From Chitinophagaceae bacterium UBA3961 (GTDB lineage: Bacteria; Bacteroidota; Bacteroidia; Chitinophagales; Chitinophagaceae): a stretch of 15,079 nt of DNA. The first letter of the stretch is position 1. Each line of letters opens with the position of its first letter. The notes under the pieces were generated by a model that saw nothing but the letters and a program-made list of their open reading frames with translations, did not search any database and was not told where the DNA came from. The DNA is taken from assembly GCA_002385265.1 (NCBI GenBank), contig DGDD01000170.1, positions 1-15,079 of the forward strand, read 5' to 3'. A program made the position numbers and the translations under genes. Of this stretch, positions 1 through 7,959 are shown piece after piece.

Positions 1-1565
1 ACATTCATACATATTTCAACTGATCGAAGCCATCCTCTGTTGATATTGAAATCAACGTGGGTATATCCGGTTTTAACATTGGGGACATCATAGTAAAAAT
101 CGCCTGTAGCACCACCTAAGTTTTCCGATGGATCAGGAACCGAAGGGCCACCCGTCATCACTGCAATTGAAGTTGACAACAAATGATGATACCAAGATTC
201 CATGTTCCCTTTTACGTCCCAACTAGCTTCCAGTAAATGATAGTTCGCCGGGCGGAAGGGATCGAAGCGTATATCTTCCGTTCTATCCCACACAATTTTA
301 ACGGCCTGGTTGAGCTGCTGTGCAATTTTCACGGCTTCGATAGCAAATTCAAAATGGAGGCGTCTTCCAAAACCACCTCCAATTAATGCGAGGTTTACTT
401 TAATGTTTTCTTTTTTAATGCCACAATCGGCGGCAATTTGATTGACGGTCCAATCGGGCAATTGCAACCCACCCCACAATTCACAGTTGCCATCTTTTAC
501 CTGAGCTATGAAATTGATAGGCTCCATAGTGGCATGCGCTAAAAATGGTTCACTGTAGGTTTGGCGTAAACTTCTTAGAGGATCTTTCTTCAAAGAGTCG
601 ATATTTCCTTTCTTGAACTTTTCAAACTTCGGCTTTTGCTTTGCTACAACCGCCATTTGTTTGAAAAGATCAGCACTGTTTTGTTGTTTATCCTTTGGAA
701 TGCTCCACTCAATTTTCAACTGTGCTTTGGCCTTTTGTGCGGCCCAAGTAGAGGTGGCAATCACTGCTACACCATCGCGAACGTGCATAGGAACGCCCGT
801 GCCTTTGATGGTAACGTATTTCAAATAACCGGGAATTGCTTTGGCAGCTGTATCGTCTACTTTCACAAGACTGCCTCCTAAAACCGGGCATCGTTCAATG
901 GATGCGAATACCATTCCCGGTATCTTAAGATCAATACCATACTTTGCTTTTCCGGTAAGAATTTCTTTTAAGTTTGATTTCTTTTGCTCTTTCCCAATTA
1001 GTTTGAAATCTTTAGCTTGTTTCAAAGTCACTTTTTCAGGAATCGGAAGCTTGGCCGCGTCACACACCAATTCACCATAACCAATCGATTTCATGGTGGT
1101 GGCATTTACAATGGTCCCATTGTCGGCAGCACACATTTCAGGAGCAATGCCCCATTTTTTAGCTGCAGCAGTGATCAACATCGTTTTTGCAATGGCACCT
1201 GCTTTTCGTAATTCATTGTAGTCGGTTAATACACTTTGACTCCCTCCTGTATCGTGGGCACCTGGCGCCAGTGCTCCATACGGCGCAATTTCTGTTTTCA
1301 CTTTTTTCCAGTCGGCATCCATTTCGTCCGCCACAATCATTGGCAGTGATGTATTCACCCCTTGTCCCATTTCTTGGCGGGCAACATAAATGGTGATGGC
1401 ACCCGATTTATCTATCTTAATAAGTGTATTGGGTTGAAAGTACTCGCAATCATCGGGCAGCATGGCTTGCGCCTGCGATGGCAATACGAAGCCAATTAAC
1501 AAGCTTCCGGTTCCCATCGAACTCAGTTGAAGAAATCTTCTTCTATCGATTGTAGTTTTTTTCAT
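1..1565 (-). CDS. Molybdopterin-binding subunit of a xanthine dehydrogenase-family (isoquinoline 1-oxidoreductase beta-like) hydroxylase, 3' part missing
   Basis: Large catalytic subunit of a molybdenum hydroxylase, which inserts water-derived oxygen into an N-heterocycle or aldehyde substrate; the substrate cannot be read from sequence. About 521 codons are visible and the reading frame runs open off the left edge, so the C-terminus, including the usual catalytic glutamate, lies outside. The start is the ATG at 1563-1565, six bases after the stop of the small subunit, which implies one operon. The N-terminus has a twin-arginine export signal (DRRRFLQ at residues 7-13, then a hydrophobic stretch ending near QAQA), so the folded enzyme is probably moved to the periplasm by Tat. 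Family motifs seen are EMGQG (65-69), MEPIN (347-351) and IGGGFGRR (395-402). The sequence fits the two-subunit IorB/aldehyde dehydrogenase type, which passes electrons to a cytochrome rather than to a flavin subunit. Family sure, exact substrate unknown. Confidence 0.9.
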   Translation of the reverse strand, partial: MKKTTIDRRRFLQLSSMGTGSLLIGFVLPSQAQAMLPDDCEYFQPNTLIKIDKSGAITIYVARQEMGQGVNTSLPMIVADEMDADWKKVKTEIAPYGALAPGAHDTGGSQSVLTDYNELRKAGAIAKTMLITAAAKKWGIAPEMCAADNGTIVNATTMKSIGYGELVCDAAKLPIPEKVTLKQAKDFKLIGKEQKKSNLKEILTGKAKYGIDLKIPGMVFASIERCPVLGGSLVKVDDTAAKAIPGYLKYVTIKGTGVPMHVRDGVAVIATSTWAAQKAKAQLKIEWSIPKDKQQNSADLFKQMAVVAKQKPKFEKFKKGNIDSLKKDPLRSLRQTYSEPFLAHATMEPINFIAQVKDGNCELWGGLQLPDWTVNQIAADCGIKKENIKVNLALIGGGFGRRLHFEFAIEAVKIAQQLNQAVKIVWDRTEDIRFDPFRPANYHLLEASWDVKGNMESWYHHLLSTSIAVMTGGPSVPDPSENLGGATGDFYYDVPNVKTGYTHVDFNINRGWLRSVEICMN

Positions 1566-1571
1566 AATCGG

Positions 1572-2036
1572 TTACGCTGGGAGGTTAGATAATACGTGAT
1601 CAATGGCTTTTTCTATTCTGTGATAAGTTCCACAACGGCATAAATTCTGGCTCATCACAGAATTTACCTGGTCTTTTGTTGGCTTTTTTACCTGACTCAA
1701 TAAGCCGGCAAAAGCCATCATTTGTCCTGCTTGGCAGTAACCACATTGTGGCACACTGAACTTCTCCCAGGCTTCTTGTATGGGGTGTAAGGCGTCTTTG
1801 CCCAGTCCTTCAATGGTAGTGAGGTCTTGGCCGCTGCAGGCTCGAACGGGAGTTTGACAAGCGCGAACAGATCGATTGTTAATGAGAATGGTACAGGCAC
1901 CACAGGTATTAACGCCGCACCCATATTTCGTTCCGGTTAAATCAAGTAAATCGCGCAAAACCCACAAAATCGGCATATCGGGTTCTGCCTCCACCGCTAC
2001 CTCTTTTCCGTTCACTTTAAAGCTATAACTGGCCAT
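1572..2036 (-). CDS. 2Fe-2S iron-sulfur subunit of molybdenum hydroxylase (IorA-like)
   Basis: Small electron-transfer subunit, 154 residues, that carries two 2Fe-2S clusters between the molybdenum centre of the neighbouring subunit and an outside acceptor. The plant-ferredoxin-type cluster is held by C40, C45, C48 and C60; the second, all-helical cluster by C98, C101, C133 and C135 (CGYC and CRC motifs). Length and cysteine spacing match the family exactly. I chose the start at 2036 (MASYSFKVNGKEV), where homology begins. The frame stays open to 2129, but the extra 31 residues look unlike protein and would overlap the start of the divergent gene. There is no signal peptide, so this subunit probably rides out of the cell with its Tat-signal partner. 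No flavin-binding medium subunit is encoded beside it in this window. Confidence 0.93.
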   Translation of the reverse strand: MASYSFKVNGKEVAVEAEPDMPILWVLRDLLDLTGTKYGCGVNTCGACTILINNRSVRACQTPVRACSGQDLTTIEGLGKDALHPIQEAWEKFSVPQCGYCQAGQMMAFAGLLSQVKKPTKDQVNSVMSQNLCRCGTYHRIEKAIDHVLSNLPA

Positions 2037-2111
2037 TTTTAAAATTTTATATAAGTTAAGCAGGTTCATTGAAATGGCAAAAGGAATTAGAAGATCGGAA
2101 GCTAAATTGAA

Positions 2112-2119
2112 TATCTTTG
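2112..2119 (+). promoter_or_regulatory. Bacteroidota -7 promoter box (TATCTTTG)
   Basis: The sequence matches the Bacteroidota sigma-factor -7 consensus TAnnTTTG and ends four bases before the ATG of the ABC-F gene. Transcription would then begin at or within a base or two of the start codon, giving a leaderless message. No convincing TTG -33 element sits at the usual 17-23 base distance; the nearest is TTA at 2087-2089. Confidence 0.5.
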
Positions 2120-2123
2120 CGCC

Positions 2124-4010
2124 ATGCATTATGTATCTGTGGAGGGGCTTTCAAAAAGTTATGGGATTCAGCCCCTGTTTTCATCTATTTCCTTTCACAT
2201 TGAAGAAGGGGATAAAATAGCCCTAATTGCCAAGAACGGGTCCGGTAAATCCACCCTACTAAAAATACTTTCAGGTGCCGAAACGCCTGATGAAGGTACT
2301 TGTTGGATCAATAAAGATGTAACCGTCGCGTTGTTTGAACAAGAACCGCATTTCGATGAAAAGGCCACCATTCTCGATAATATATTTCATCACAGCAATC
2401 CTGTCATTGCGGCCATTAAAGCCTACGAAGACGCCTGCGATATAAACGACGAAACGAAAATCCATGAAGCCGTTGTTCAAATGGATCAATTGGGGGCCTG
2501 GGATTTTGACGCTAAAGTAAAGCAGATCTTAGGCAGATTGAACATCCACCACTTACAACAACCCGTTGGAACTTTATCGGGTGGACAGCGCAAACGCATT
2601 GCTCTTGCAAAAACCCTCATCGATATCGGATTTGAGCACAAACATGTATTGCTGATCATGGATGAGCCTACCAACCACCTCGATATCGCCATGGTAGAGT
2701 GGCTCGAGCATTACCTCAATCAAGAGCGTATTACCCTTCTATTAGTAACCCATGATCGTTATTTTCTTGACTCGGTTTGTGATGAAATATGGGAATTGGA
2801 TCGAAATACACTCTATGTATATAAGGGAGACTATGAGAACTATTTAGAGAAGAAAGCGGCTCGAATGGAAAGCGAGTTGGCCAGTATTGACAAAGCTCGA
2901 AATACCTATCGAAAAGAATTGGAATGGATGCGCAAGCAACCCAAAGCTAGAACCACCAAATCGAAAAGCCGCATTGATGCTTTTTACGATATTGAATCAA
3001 AAGCCAAACAGAAAATAGAAGATGCCAAGCTGCAATTGGATATGAAAATGAGCAGGCTTGGTGGAAAGATTTTAGAGCTCAAGAAAGTATACAAGAGTTA
3101 TGGTGAGAAAGTACTACTAAAAGGTTACGATTATACTTTTAAAAAGGGAGAGCGAGTTGGGATTGTTGGAAAGAATGGAGTTGGGAAATCTACATTTATC
3201 AATATCCTGCAACAACTGGAGCAACCCGATAGTGGTAAAGTAAACATTGGCGATACCGTTATTTTTGGTAACTATTCGCAACAGGGTTTGGTGATCAAAG
3301 AAGACCTAAGGGTGATTGAATTTGTGAAGAACATAGCGGAGAACTTTCCATTGGCAAGTGGCGGATCCTTAACTGCTGCCCAATTCTTACAATTGTTTTT
3401 ATTTGATCCCGACAAGCAATATACGTATATCAGCAAATTAAGTGGCGGTGAAAAGAGGAGATTGCATTTACTGTCGATTCTCTTCAGAAACCCCAATTTT
3501 CTGATACTTGATGAACCCACCAACGATTTAGACCTTCCTACATTGGGAGTTCTGGAACAGTTTCTCTCAGAGTTTCCCGGATGTTTATTGATCGTATCAC
3601 ACGATCGCTATTTCATGGACCGATTGGTTGATCATTTGTTGGTATTTGAAGGTGAAGGCGAGATTCGCGATTTTCCCGGAAACTATACTCAGTACCGCCT
3701 TTGGGAGAAAGAGCAAGAAGCCATTCAACAAAAAACGTCGACACCAGAACCTGTAAAAGAGAAAATTGAAGAAGTAAAACCTGTTGAGAAACGTAGACTG
3801 AGTTATAAAGAAAAACGTGAGTTCGAAATACTGGAAAAAGAACTACCGGAATTGGCGGCTAAGAAAGAAGCATTGCAAAATGAGTTGAACAAACCCGATC
3901 TTCCTTATGAACGCTTACAAGAAGTGAGTGCTTCATTGGTTTCGATCACCAACGAATTGGATGAAAAAGAACTGCGTTGGTTAGAATTGAGTGAGTTTGC
4001 CGAAAATTAG
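2124..4010 (+). CDS. ABC-F family ATP-binding cassette ATPase (Uup/EttA-like, ribosome-associated class)
   Basis: Soluble protein of 628 residues with two ABC ATPase domains and no membrane segment, the hallmark of ABC-F proteins, which act on ribosomes as translation factors or antibiotic-protection proteins. Domain 1 has Walker A at 36-43, signature LSGGQ at 151-155, Walker B ending D180-E181 and switch histidine H210. A charged linker of about residues 240-310, the arm that reaches into the ribosome, separates the domains. Domain 2 has Walker A at 349-356, LSGGE at 439-443, Walker B ending D463-E464 and H493. The C-terminal 70 or so residues form a charged coiled coil, as in Uup. The first Walker A begins with alanine (A36) in place of glycine. 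The gene stands alone, facing away from the hydroxylase operon. The family is certain; which ABC-F subfamily, and whether it confers drug resistance, cannot be told from sequence. Confidence 0.95.
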   Translation: MHYVSVEGLSKSYGIQPLFSSISFHIEEGDKIALIAKNGSGKSTLLKILSGAETPDEGTCWINKDVTVALFEQEPHFDEKATILDNIFHHSNPVIAAIKAYEDACDINDETKIHEAVVQMDQLGAWDFDAKVKQILGRLNIHHLQQPVGTLSGGQRKRIALAKTLIDIGFEHKHVLLIMDEPTNHLDIAMVEWLEHYLNQERITLLLVTHDRYFLDSVCDEIWELDRNTLYVYKGDYENYLEKKAARMESELASIDKARNTYRKELEWMRKQPKARTTKSKSRIDAFYDIESKAKQKIEDAKLQLDMKMSRLGGKILELKKVYKSYGEKVLLKGYDYTFKKGERVGIVGKNGVGKSTFINILQQLEQPDSGKVNIGDTVIFGNYSQQGLVIKEDLRVIEFVKNIAENFPLASGGSLTAAQFLQLFLFDPDKQYTYISKLSGGEKRRLHLLSILFRNPNFLILDEPTNDLDLPTLGVLEQFLSEFPGCLLIVSHDRYFMDRLVDHLLVFEGEGEIRDFPGNYTQYRLWEKEQEAIQQKTSTPEPVKEKIEEVKPVEKRRLSYKEKREFEILEKELPELAAKKEALQNELNKPDLPYERLQEVSASLVSITNELDEKELRWLELSEFAEN

Positions 4011-4075
4011 CCACATATAAAGGGTAACGGGTTCTATTACTGTACCAATGGCAACAAAACTCCCCAGAACAAACT

Positions 4076-4083
4076 TATTTTTG
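4076..4083 (+). promoter_or_regulatory. Possible -7 promoter box (TATTTTTG) for the M28 peptidase gene
   Basis: This matches TAnnTTTG and lies 19 bases before the ATG at 4103, giving a leader of roughly a dozen bases. No clear TTG -33 element is seen upstream, and an AT-rich stretch can match by chance. The 92-base gap shows no terminator for the ABC-F gene, so read-through from it is also possible. Confidence 0.35.
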
Positions 4084-4102
4084 AAAAAAATAGCGCATCA
4101 AC

Positions 4103-5638
4103 ATGAGAAAACTCTTTATTGCCGGCGCCTTACTTTTTAGTTTGACTTCTCAAGCTCAAAAAGCTAAGAAAGCCCCTAAGGCAGCGGATCCTAAGCCATT
4201 CGCAGCCACTATCACTCCCGATGATTTAAAAAAGCATCTTTACATTGTAGCAGGTGCCGAGATGGAAGGACGTGAAACAGCCACAGACGGTCAAAAAAAG
4301 GCCGCCGCTTACATTGAAAATCATTTTAAAAGCTTGGGACTAGCGCCTGGAAATGGCAGCAGTTACCAACAATTGTATCCTGTATTTCAGGATTCAATGG
4401 TTAGAGCCGGTTTGGAAGTAAACGGAAAATCATTTGAATACAACAAAGACTTCTCGATCAACTTTGCGAGTGCCTATACTTCTACCCTTTTCGGTGGAGA
4501 TGTAGTATTTGCAGGATACGGAATCAGCGATTCAACTCGTGATGATTATGCAGGGGTGAATGCAAAAGGTAAAATTGTTCTGGTTTTTGCCGGTACCCCT
4601 CCAGCTCAAACGGGCACCACTGTAAGAGGAAGAAACCCTTTCGCTATTCAAGAAGCAGCTCAAAAAAATGGCGCCATAGCCGTATTGCAAGTTGCCAATG
4701 GCTCTCCTCGCAGACCAGGAGGAAACAAAGGAAATATGTACGTGAATGGTTTTCGTAAAACCATTTACCCCAATACCTTCCTAATTTCTGAAGAAGTTGC
4801 CGCTGCAATTATGGGAGCTGATTTCAATGCTGCTAAGGAGGCTTTGAAAACCGGTACCACTCCTGCTAAAGTTTATTCAGCCAATGTGATGTTAGATTTT
4901 GCGAAAGTAACAGCTCAATTGAACAGTAGCAATGTGATCGGATTCATGGAAGGAACCGATTTAAAAGACGAATATGTGGTGATCTCTGCCCACTACGATC
5001 ACTTAGGTAAAAGAGACAATGTAATTTATTTTGGCGCCGATGACGACGGATCCGGTACTACAGGATTGTTGGACATCGCTGAGGCCTTTGTTAAAGCGAA
5101 AGCAGCCGGAAAAGGACCGCGCAGAAGCATCATTTTTATCACTGTTTCGGGAGAAGAGAAAGGTCTTTGGGGATCTGCTTATTATGGAGATCATCCAACT
5201 TATCCATTGGATAAAACAACCGTTGACTTAAACATCGACATGATTGGTCGCATCGATCCGAAAAGAAAAGGTGATTCTACCAACTACGTATATGTTGTTG
5301 GTGATGACAAACTTAGTTCTGATTTAAAACCAATAAGTGAGAGCGTTAACAATAAATACACCAAACTAGAATTGGATTACAAATACAATGATCCAAAAGA
5401 TACTGAGCGTATTTATTACAGAAGCGACCATTTCAACTTTGCTAGAAAAGGCGTTCCTATCATTTTCTATTTCAATGGTACACACGCAGATTATCACCGT
5501 CCAACCGACACACCTGATAAAATCGACTATGTGCAAATGGCAAAAAGAGCTCAATTGGTATTCTATACTGCTTGGGAAATGGCCAACCGAAACGATATGT
5601 TGAAAAGAGACATTCCTCTGGATGCTCAATTCAGATAA
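4103..5638 (+). CDS. Secreted M28-family zinc metallopeptidase with PA-type insert
   Basis: Exported aminopeptidase-like enzyme of 511 residues. Residues 1-19 form a signal peptide ending SQAQ, followed by a short Lys/Ala/Pro-rich stretch. About residues 110-265 resemble a protease-associated (PA) domain inserted before the catalytic part (FAGYGI near 137, and KGKIVLVF). The M28 catalytic domain starts near 275. Its two-zinc site is complete: H297 (AHYDH), bridging D313 (GADDDGSG), catalytic E351 and ligand E352 (SGEE), D379 (NIDMIGR) and H465 (DYHRPTDTPDKI). Members cleave N-terminal amino acids from peptides; substrate preference is not predictable here. It probably acts in the periplasm or outside the cell in peptide scavenging. 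A strong terminator follows directly, so this is the last gene of its unit. Confidence 0.95.
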   Translation: MRKLFIAGALLFSLTSQAQKAKKAPKAADPKPFAATITPDDLKKHLYIVAGAEMEGRETATDGQKKAAAYIENHFKSLGLAPGNGSSYQQLYPVFQDSMVRAGLEVNGKSFEYNKDFSINFASAYTSTLFGGDVVFAGYGISDSTRDDYAGVNAKGKIVLVFAGTPPAQTGTTVRGRNPFAIQEAAQKNGAIAVLQVANGSPRRPGGNKGNMYVNGFRKTIYPNTFLISEEVAAAIMGADFNAAKEALKTGTTPAKVYSANVMLDFAKVTAQLNSSNVIGFMEGTDLKDEYVVISAHYDHLGKRDNVIYFGADDDGSGTTGLLDIAEAFVKAKAAGKGPRRSIIFITVSGEEKGLWGSAYYGDHPTYPLDKTTVDLNIDMIGRIDPKRKGDSTNYVYVVGDDKLSSDLKPISESVNNKYTKLELDYKYNDPKDTERIYYRSDHFNFARKGVPIIFYFNGTHADYHRPTDTPDKIDYVQMAKRAQLVFYTAWEMANRNDMLKRDIPLDAQFR

Positions 5639-5643
5639 TAACG

Positions 5644-5675
5644 AAAAAAGCGAAGGTTTAACCTTCGCTTTTTTT
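5644..5675. terminator. Bidirectional intrinsic terminator between convergent genes
   Basis: A GC-containing stem GCGAAGG/CCTTCGC with a five-base loop is flanked by six A's on the left and seven T's on the right. It therefore ends with a T-run in either direction and can serve the M28 gene on the plus strand and the RlmK gene on the minus strand, which end 6 and 35 bases away. Confidence 0.92.
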
Positions 5676-5709
5676 ATACTACAATAAATTAAAACATTTC
5701 GACAAAGAA

Positions 5710-6657
5710 TCAGACAGTAATGAGATAGCACCATCGCAATAATTTGCCCTCAAAATCGAAAGGTGTAGTTGCTTTGGTAAAGTCTTTGATTTCAGTGGCA
5801 TGAAGCGCTTCCTTGTTCAATTCAAACTTCCGATAATTGTTACTAAAGTAGATTTGTCCTCCGGGTTTAGTAGCACGAATCACTTCATTCAATAGATCAA
5901 CATGATCTCTTTGAATATCGAGAATATCCTTCATCATTTTACTATTGCTGAAGGTAGGTGGGTCCATTACTACTAAATCAAAGTACTGAGAAGGCAAAGT
6001 TTCTAGATATTGCTTCACATCCGCACGAACGGTTTTGTATTTCTTCGGATCATCAAATCCATTCAACATCATGTTTTCCTCCATCCAAGCGAGATAGGTG
6101 TTTGAAAGGTCTACACTTACTACCTCAGAGGCGCCCCCTGCAGCTGCATACACCGAAAATGAACCGGTATAGCAAAACAGGTTGAGTACTTTTTTCCCTT
6201 CGCAGTTTTCGCGCACTCGCTGTCTTGTTACACGGTGATCTAAAAACAAGCCGGTATCCAAATAGTCTGTCAAGTTCACGCGAAAGTACAAACCGCTTTC
6301 TTGAACCGTAAACTTCTCCCCTTTTTCATCCAGTTTTTGATATTGTCCGTGCCGCCCCTCCTTTCTCTGACGAAGCTTAATGAACACTTGCTCATCACTC
6401 AGTTCCAACACTTCTTTAACAACTTCAACGCAACCTACTAACCATGCTTCGTATTCTTCTTCTGTTAATGAATGTTTACTGCGATATTCAGCGATGTAAA
6501 CTCTTGTTCCGTATAATTCGATGATCAGTGGAAATTCAGGCAGGTCTCTATCATATAAACGAAAACAACTGATATTTTGTCTACGTGCCAACTTGCTCAA
6601 ATGTTTGTACACTTTGGCAAGTCGATTCTTAAACATGATATGTTTCTCTGAAATCAT
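5710..6657 (-). CDS. rlmK: RlmK-type 23S rRNA (guanine-N7) methyltransferase, stand-alone
   Basis: Class I SAM-dependent methyltransferase of 315 residues that closely resembles the C-terminal (RlmK) half of E. coli RlmKL, which makes 7-methylguanosine at G2069 of 23S rRNA. Diagnostic stretches are MFKNRLAK at the start of the domain (8-15), YQKLDEKGE (106-114), the LTDYLDTGLFLDHR block (129-142), the SAM-binding loop around 157-175, catalytic DPPTFSNSK (232-240) and FSNN (271-274). DPPTF with FSNN separates it from the related RlmI. The RlmL half (THUMP plus second methyltransferase) is absent. I chose the ATG at 6655-6657 because it overlaps the MFS stop codon as ATGA, suggesting coupled translation; the ATG at 6634-6636, giving a protein starting MFKNRL, is a good alternative. 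Longer versions would lie inside the MFS gene. Confidence 0.9.
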   Translation of the reverse strand: MISEKHIMFKNRLAKVYKHLSKLARRQNISCFRLYDRDLPEFPLIIELYGTRVYIAEYRSKHSLTEEEYEAWLVGCVEVVKEVLELSDEQVFIKLRQRKEGRHGQYQKLDEKGEKFTVQESGLYFRVNLTDYLDTGLFLDHRVTRQRVRENCEGKKVLNLFCYTGSFSVYAAAGGASEVVSVDLSNTYLAWMEENMMLNGFDDPKKYKTVRADVKQYLETLPSQYFDLVVMDPPTFSNSKMMKDILDIQRDHVDLLNEVIRATKPGGQIYFSNNYRKFELNKEALHATEIKDFTKATTPFDFEGKLLRWCYLITV

Positions 6658-7877
6658 GAAGGAAGATTTTGAGTACGACTCATTTTTGCATTCAAAAAAT
6701 AAAATCCAATAGAAGCTACTAGCAGGCAAATACCAAGGGTCCAAAACAGACTAATAAACCCGGCATGTGCGGCAATTAAGGCGCCAATTACCGGGCCCAG
6801 TGTTTGTGCCGTTGCCCAAGCCATGGTATACATGGCGGCGTATTGCCCTCTGTTGTGATTTTTGGATCGTTCTATCCAGAATGAGTTCATAAAGGGCATG
6901 GAGAGAATTTCACCAAAGGTCATTGACACTATCATGATCATCGCTAGCGAATAACTGGTTGGAAATACCGCAAGAAGTAGGTAAGCCAATCCGCAAATAA
7001 GTACGCCTCGTGTAATAAAGTAGGTATTTCGTCTCTTACCTTCAATTTGAAAGATCAATACCATTTCGATAAAAGCTATTATCAAACCGTTCACAGTCCC
7101 TAACAACCCAATGAACCGCTCTGAATAATGCATATCGTTTCTGAAATAAGCAGGCAAATTGGTAAATAATTGAAAGAAGCATGCTGCAAACAACACCACT
7201 AAAAGAATGAACCAACGGTATTCTTTGTCTTTATAAACAGAATCTGCAGGATTGATGGTTTCTTCCTTGTGTTCACGTTTTCCATTGTTTTCGGGTTTCA
7301 AAAGGAAAAACATGGCTATAGCTGCCAGAATATTGGTAGTACCATCGATCCAGAACAGCCATTTATAATTTATAGATGCCACAAAACCTCCAATAGCATT
7401 TCCCACAGCCCATCCTAAATTAATAGCGAGTCGGTTCAAAGCATACGATCGGGTTCTGTTTTCAGTTTTGCTATAGTAGGCAACAGCTGTGGCATTCGCC
7501 GGTCGAAATGCTTCATTTACAAAACTGAGCAGAAAAGTAGTGACGCAAATAGAAGCATAGGAATTCATCCAACTTAACATGAAAAACAAGAATCCCCCAA
7601 ATGCGAGTGTAAACAATTGAATAGGATAAAATCCGATTTTATCGGTAAGCTTTCCACTCAAGTGGGCGCCAATTACAGCGCCTAACCCAAACAACCCCAT
7701 TACAATACCCGCTTGGTCGATGGAATAACCCATTTGAGGACGCGTAAGGTAAAGGGTCAAAAAAGGTACAACCATGGTTCCGCTCCTATTGATGAGCATG
7801 ATCAGGGAGAGCAGCCAAGTTTGAGGTGATAAGCCTGTGTACGCTTTCTTGTATAATTCGAAGGTTTTAGAAACCAT
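6654..7877 (-). CDS. Major facilitator superfamily transporter (DHA1/MDR-like)
   Basis: Integral inner-membrane protein of 407 residues with about twelve hydrophobic helices in two halves, split by a polar loop near residues 198-218 that is rich in Lys and Glu. MFS motif A appears as GKLTDKIG at 75-82 after the second helix, and a motif C-like glycine/proline pattern (TLGPVIGA) lies in the C-terminal half. The closest resemblance is to drug/proton antiporters of the MdtH/YdeP kind, but no substrate can be named. Its stop overlaps the start of the RlmK gene by four bases, so the two are cotranscribed. A promoter box lies immediately before the ATG, with no room for a ribosome-binding site. Confidence 0.92.
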   Translation of the reverse strand: MVSKTFELYKKAYTGLSPQTWLLSLIMLINRSGTMVVPFLTLYLTRPQMGYSIDQAGIVMGLFGLGAVIGAHLSGKLTDKIGFYPIQLFTLAFGGFLFFMLSWMNSYASICVTTFLLSFVNEAFRPANATAVAYYSKTENRTRSYALNRLAINLGWAVGNAIGGFVASINYKWLFWIDGTTNILAAIAMFFLLKPENNGKREHKEETINPADSVYKDKEYRWFILLVVLFAACFFQLFTNLPAYFRNDMHYSERFIGLLGTVNGLIIAFIEMVLIFQIEGKRRNTYFITRGVLICGLAYLLLAVFPTSYSLAMIMIVSMTFGEILSMPFMNSFWIERSKNHNRGQYAAMYTMAWATAQTLGPVIGALIAAHAGFISLFWTLGICLLVASIGFYFLNAKMSRTQNLPS

Positions 7878-7881
7878 GGTG

Positions 7882-7914
7882 CAAATTTAGGTTTTACCAA
7901 TGGCTTAAAAACAA
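7882..7914 (-). promoter_or_regulatory. Promoter of the MFS-rlmK operon: TTG (-33) and TAAATTTG (-7)
   Basis: Read on the minus strand, TTG at 7914-7912 is followed after 22 bases by TAAATTTG (7889-7882), which fits the Bacteroidota consensus TTG-N17-23-TAnnTTTG. Four bases (CACC) separate the box from the ATG, so the message would be leaderless or nearly so. The TTG lies at the end of the T-run of the upstream gene's terminator. Confidence 0.62.
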
Positions 7915-7938
7915 AAAAGGCCGATTGAATCGGCCTTT
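7913..7938 (-). terminator. Intrinsic terminator of the DUF4197 gene
   Basis: On the minus strand, AAAGGCCGA and TCGGCCTTT form a perfect 9-bp stem around a five-base loop, followed by a run of six T's. It begins 21 bases after the DUF4197 stop codon. Confidence 0.88.
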
Positions 7939-7959
7939 ACTTGTTGTTTTTAGTAGTTA

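Noticed and set aside
613..1396. Several plus-strand ORFs of 60-81 codons
   Set aside because: They are antisense to the well-supported molybdopterin subunit and show no protein-like motifs.
2037..2129. N-terminal extension of the 2Fe-2S subunit starting at 2129
   Set aside because: The 31 extra residues have no ferredoxin-domain similarity and would overlap the divergent ABC-F start; the domain begins at the ATG at 2036.
6658..6744. Longer RlmK reading frame starting at 6744
   Set aside because: It would lie inside the end of the MFS coding sequence, and the encoded residues are not part of the methyltransferase domain.
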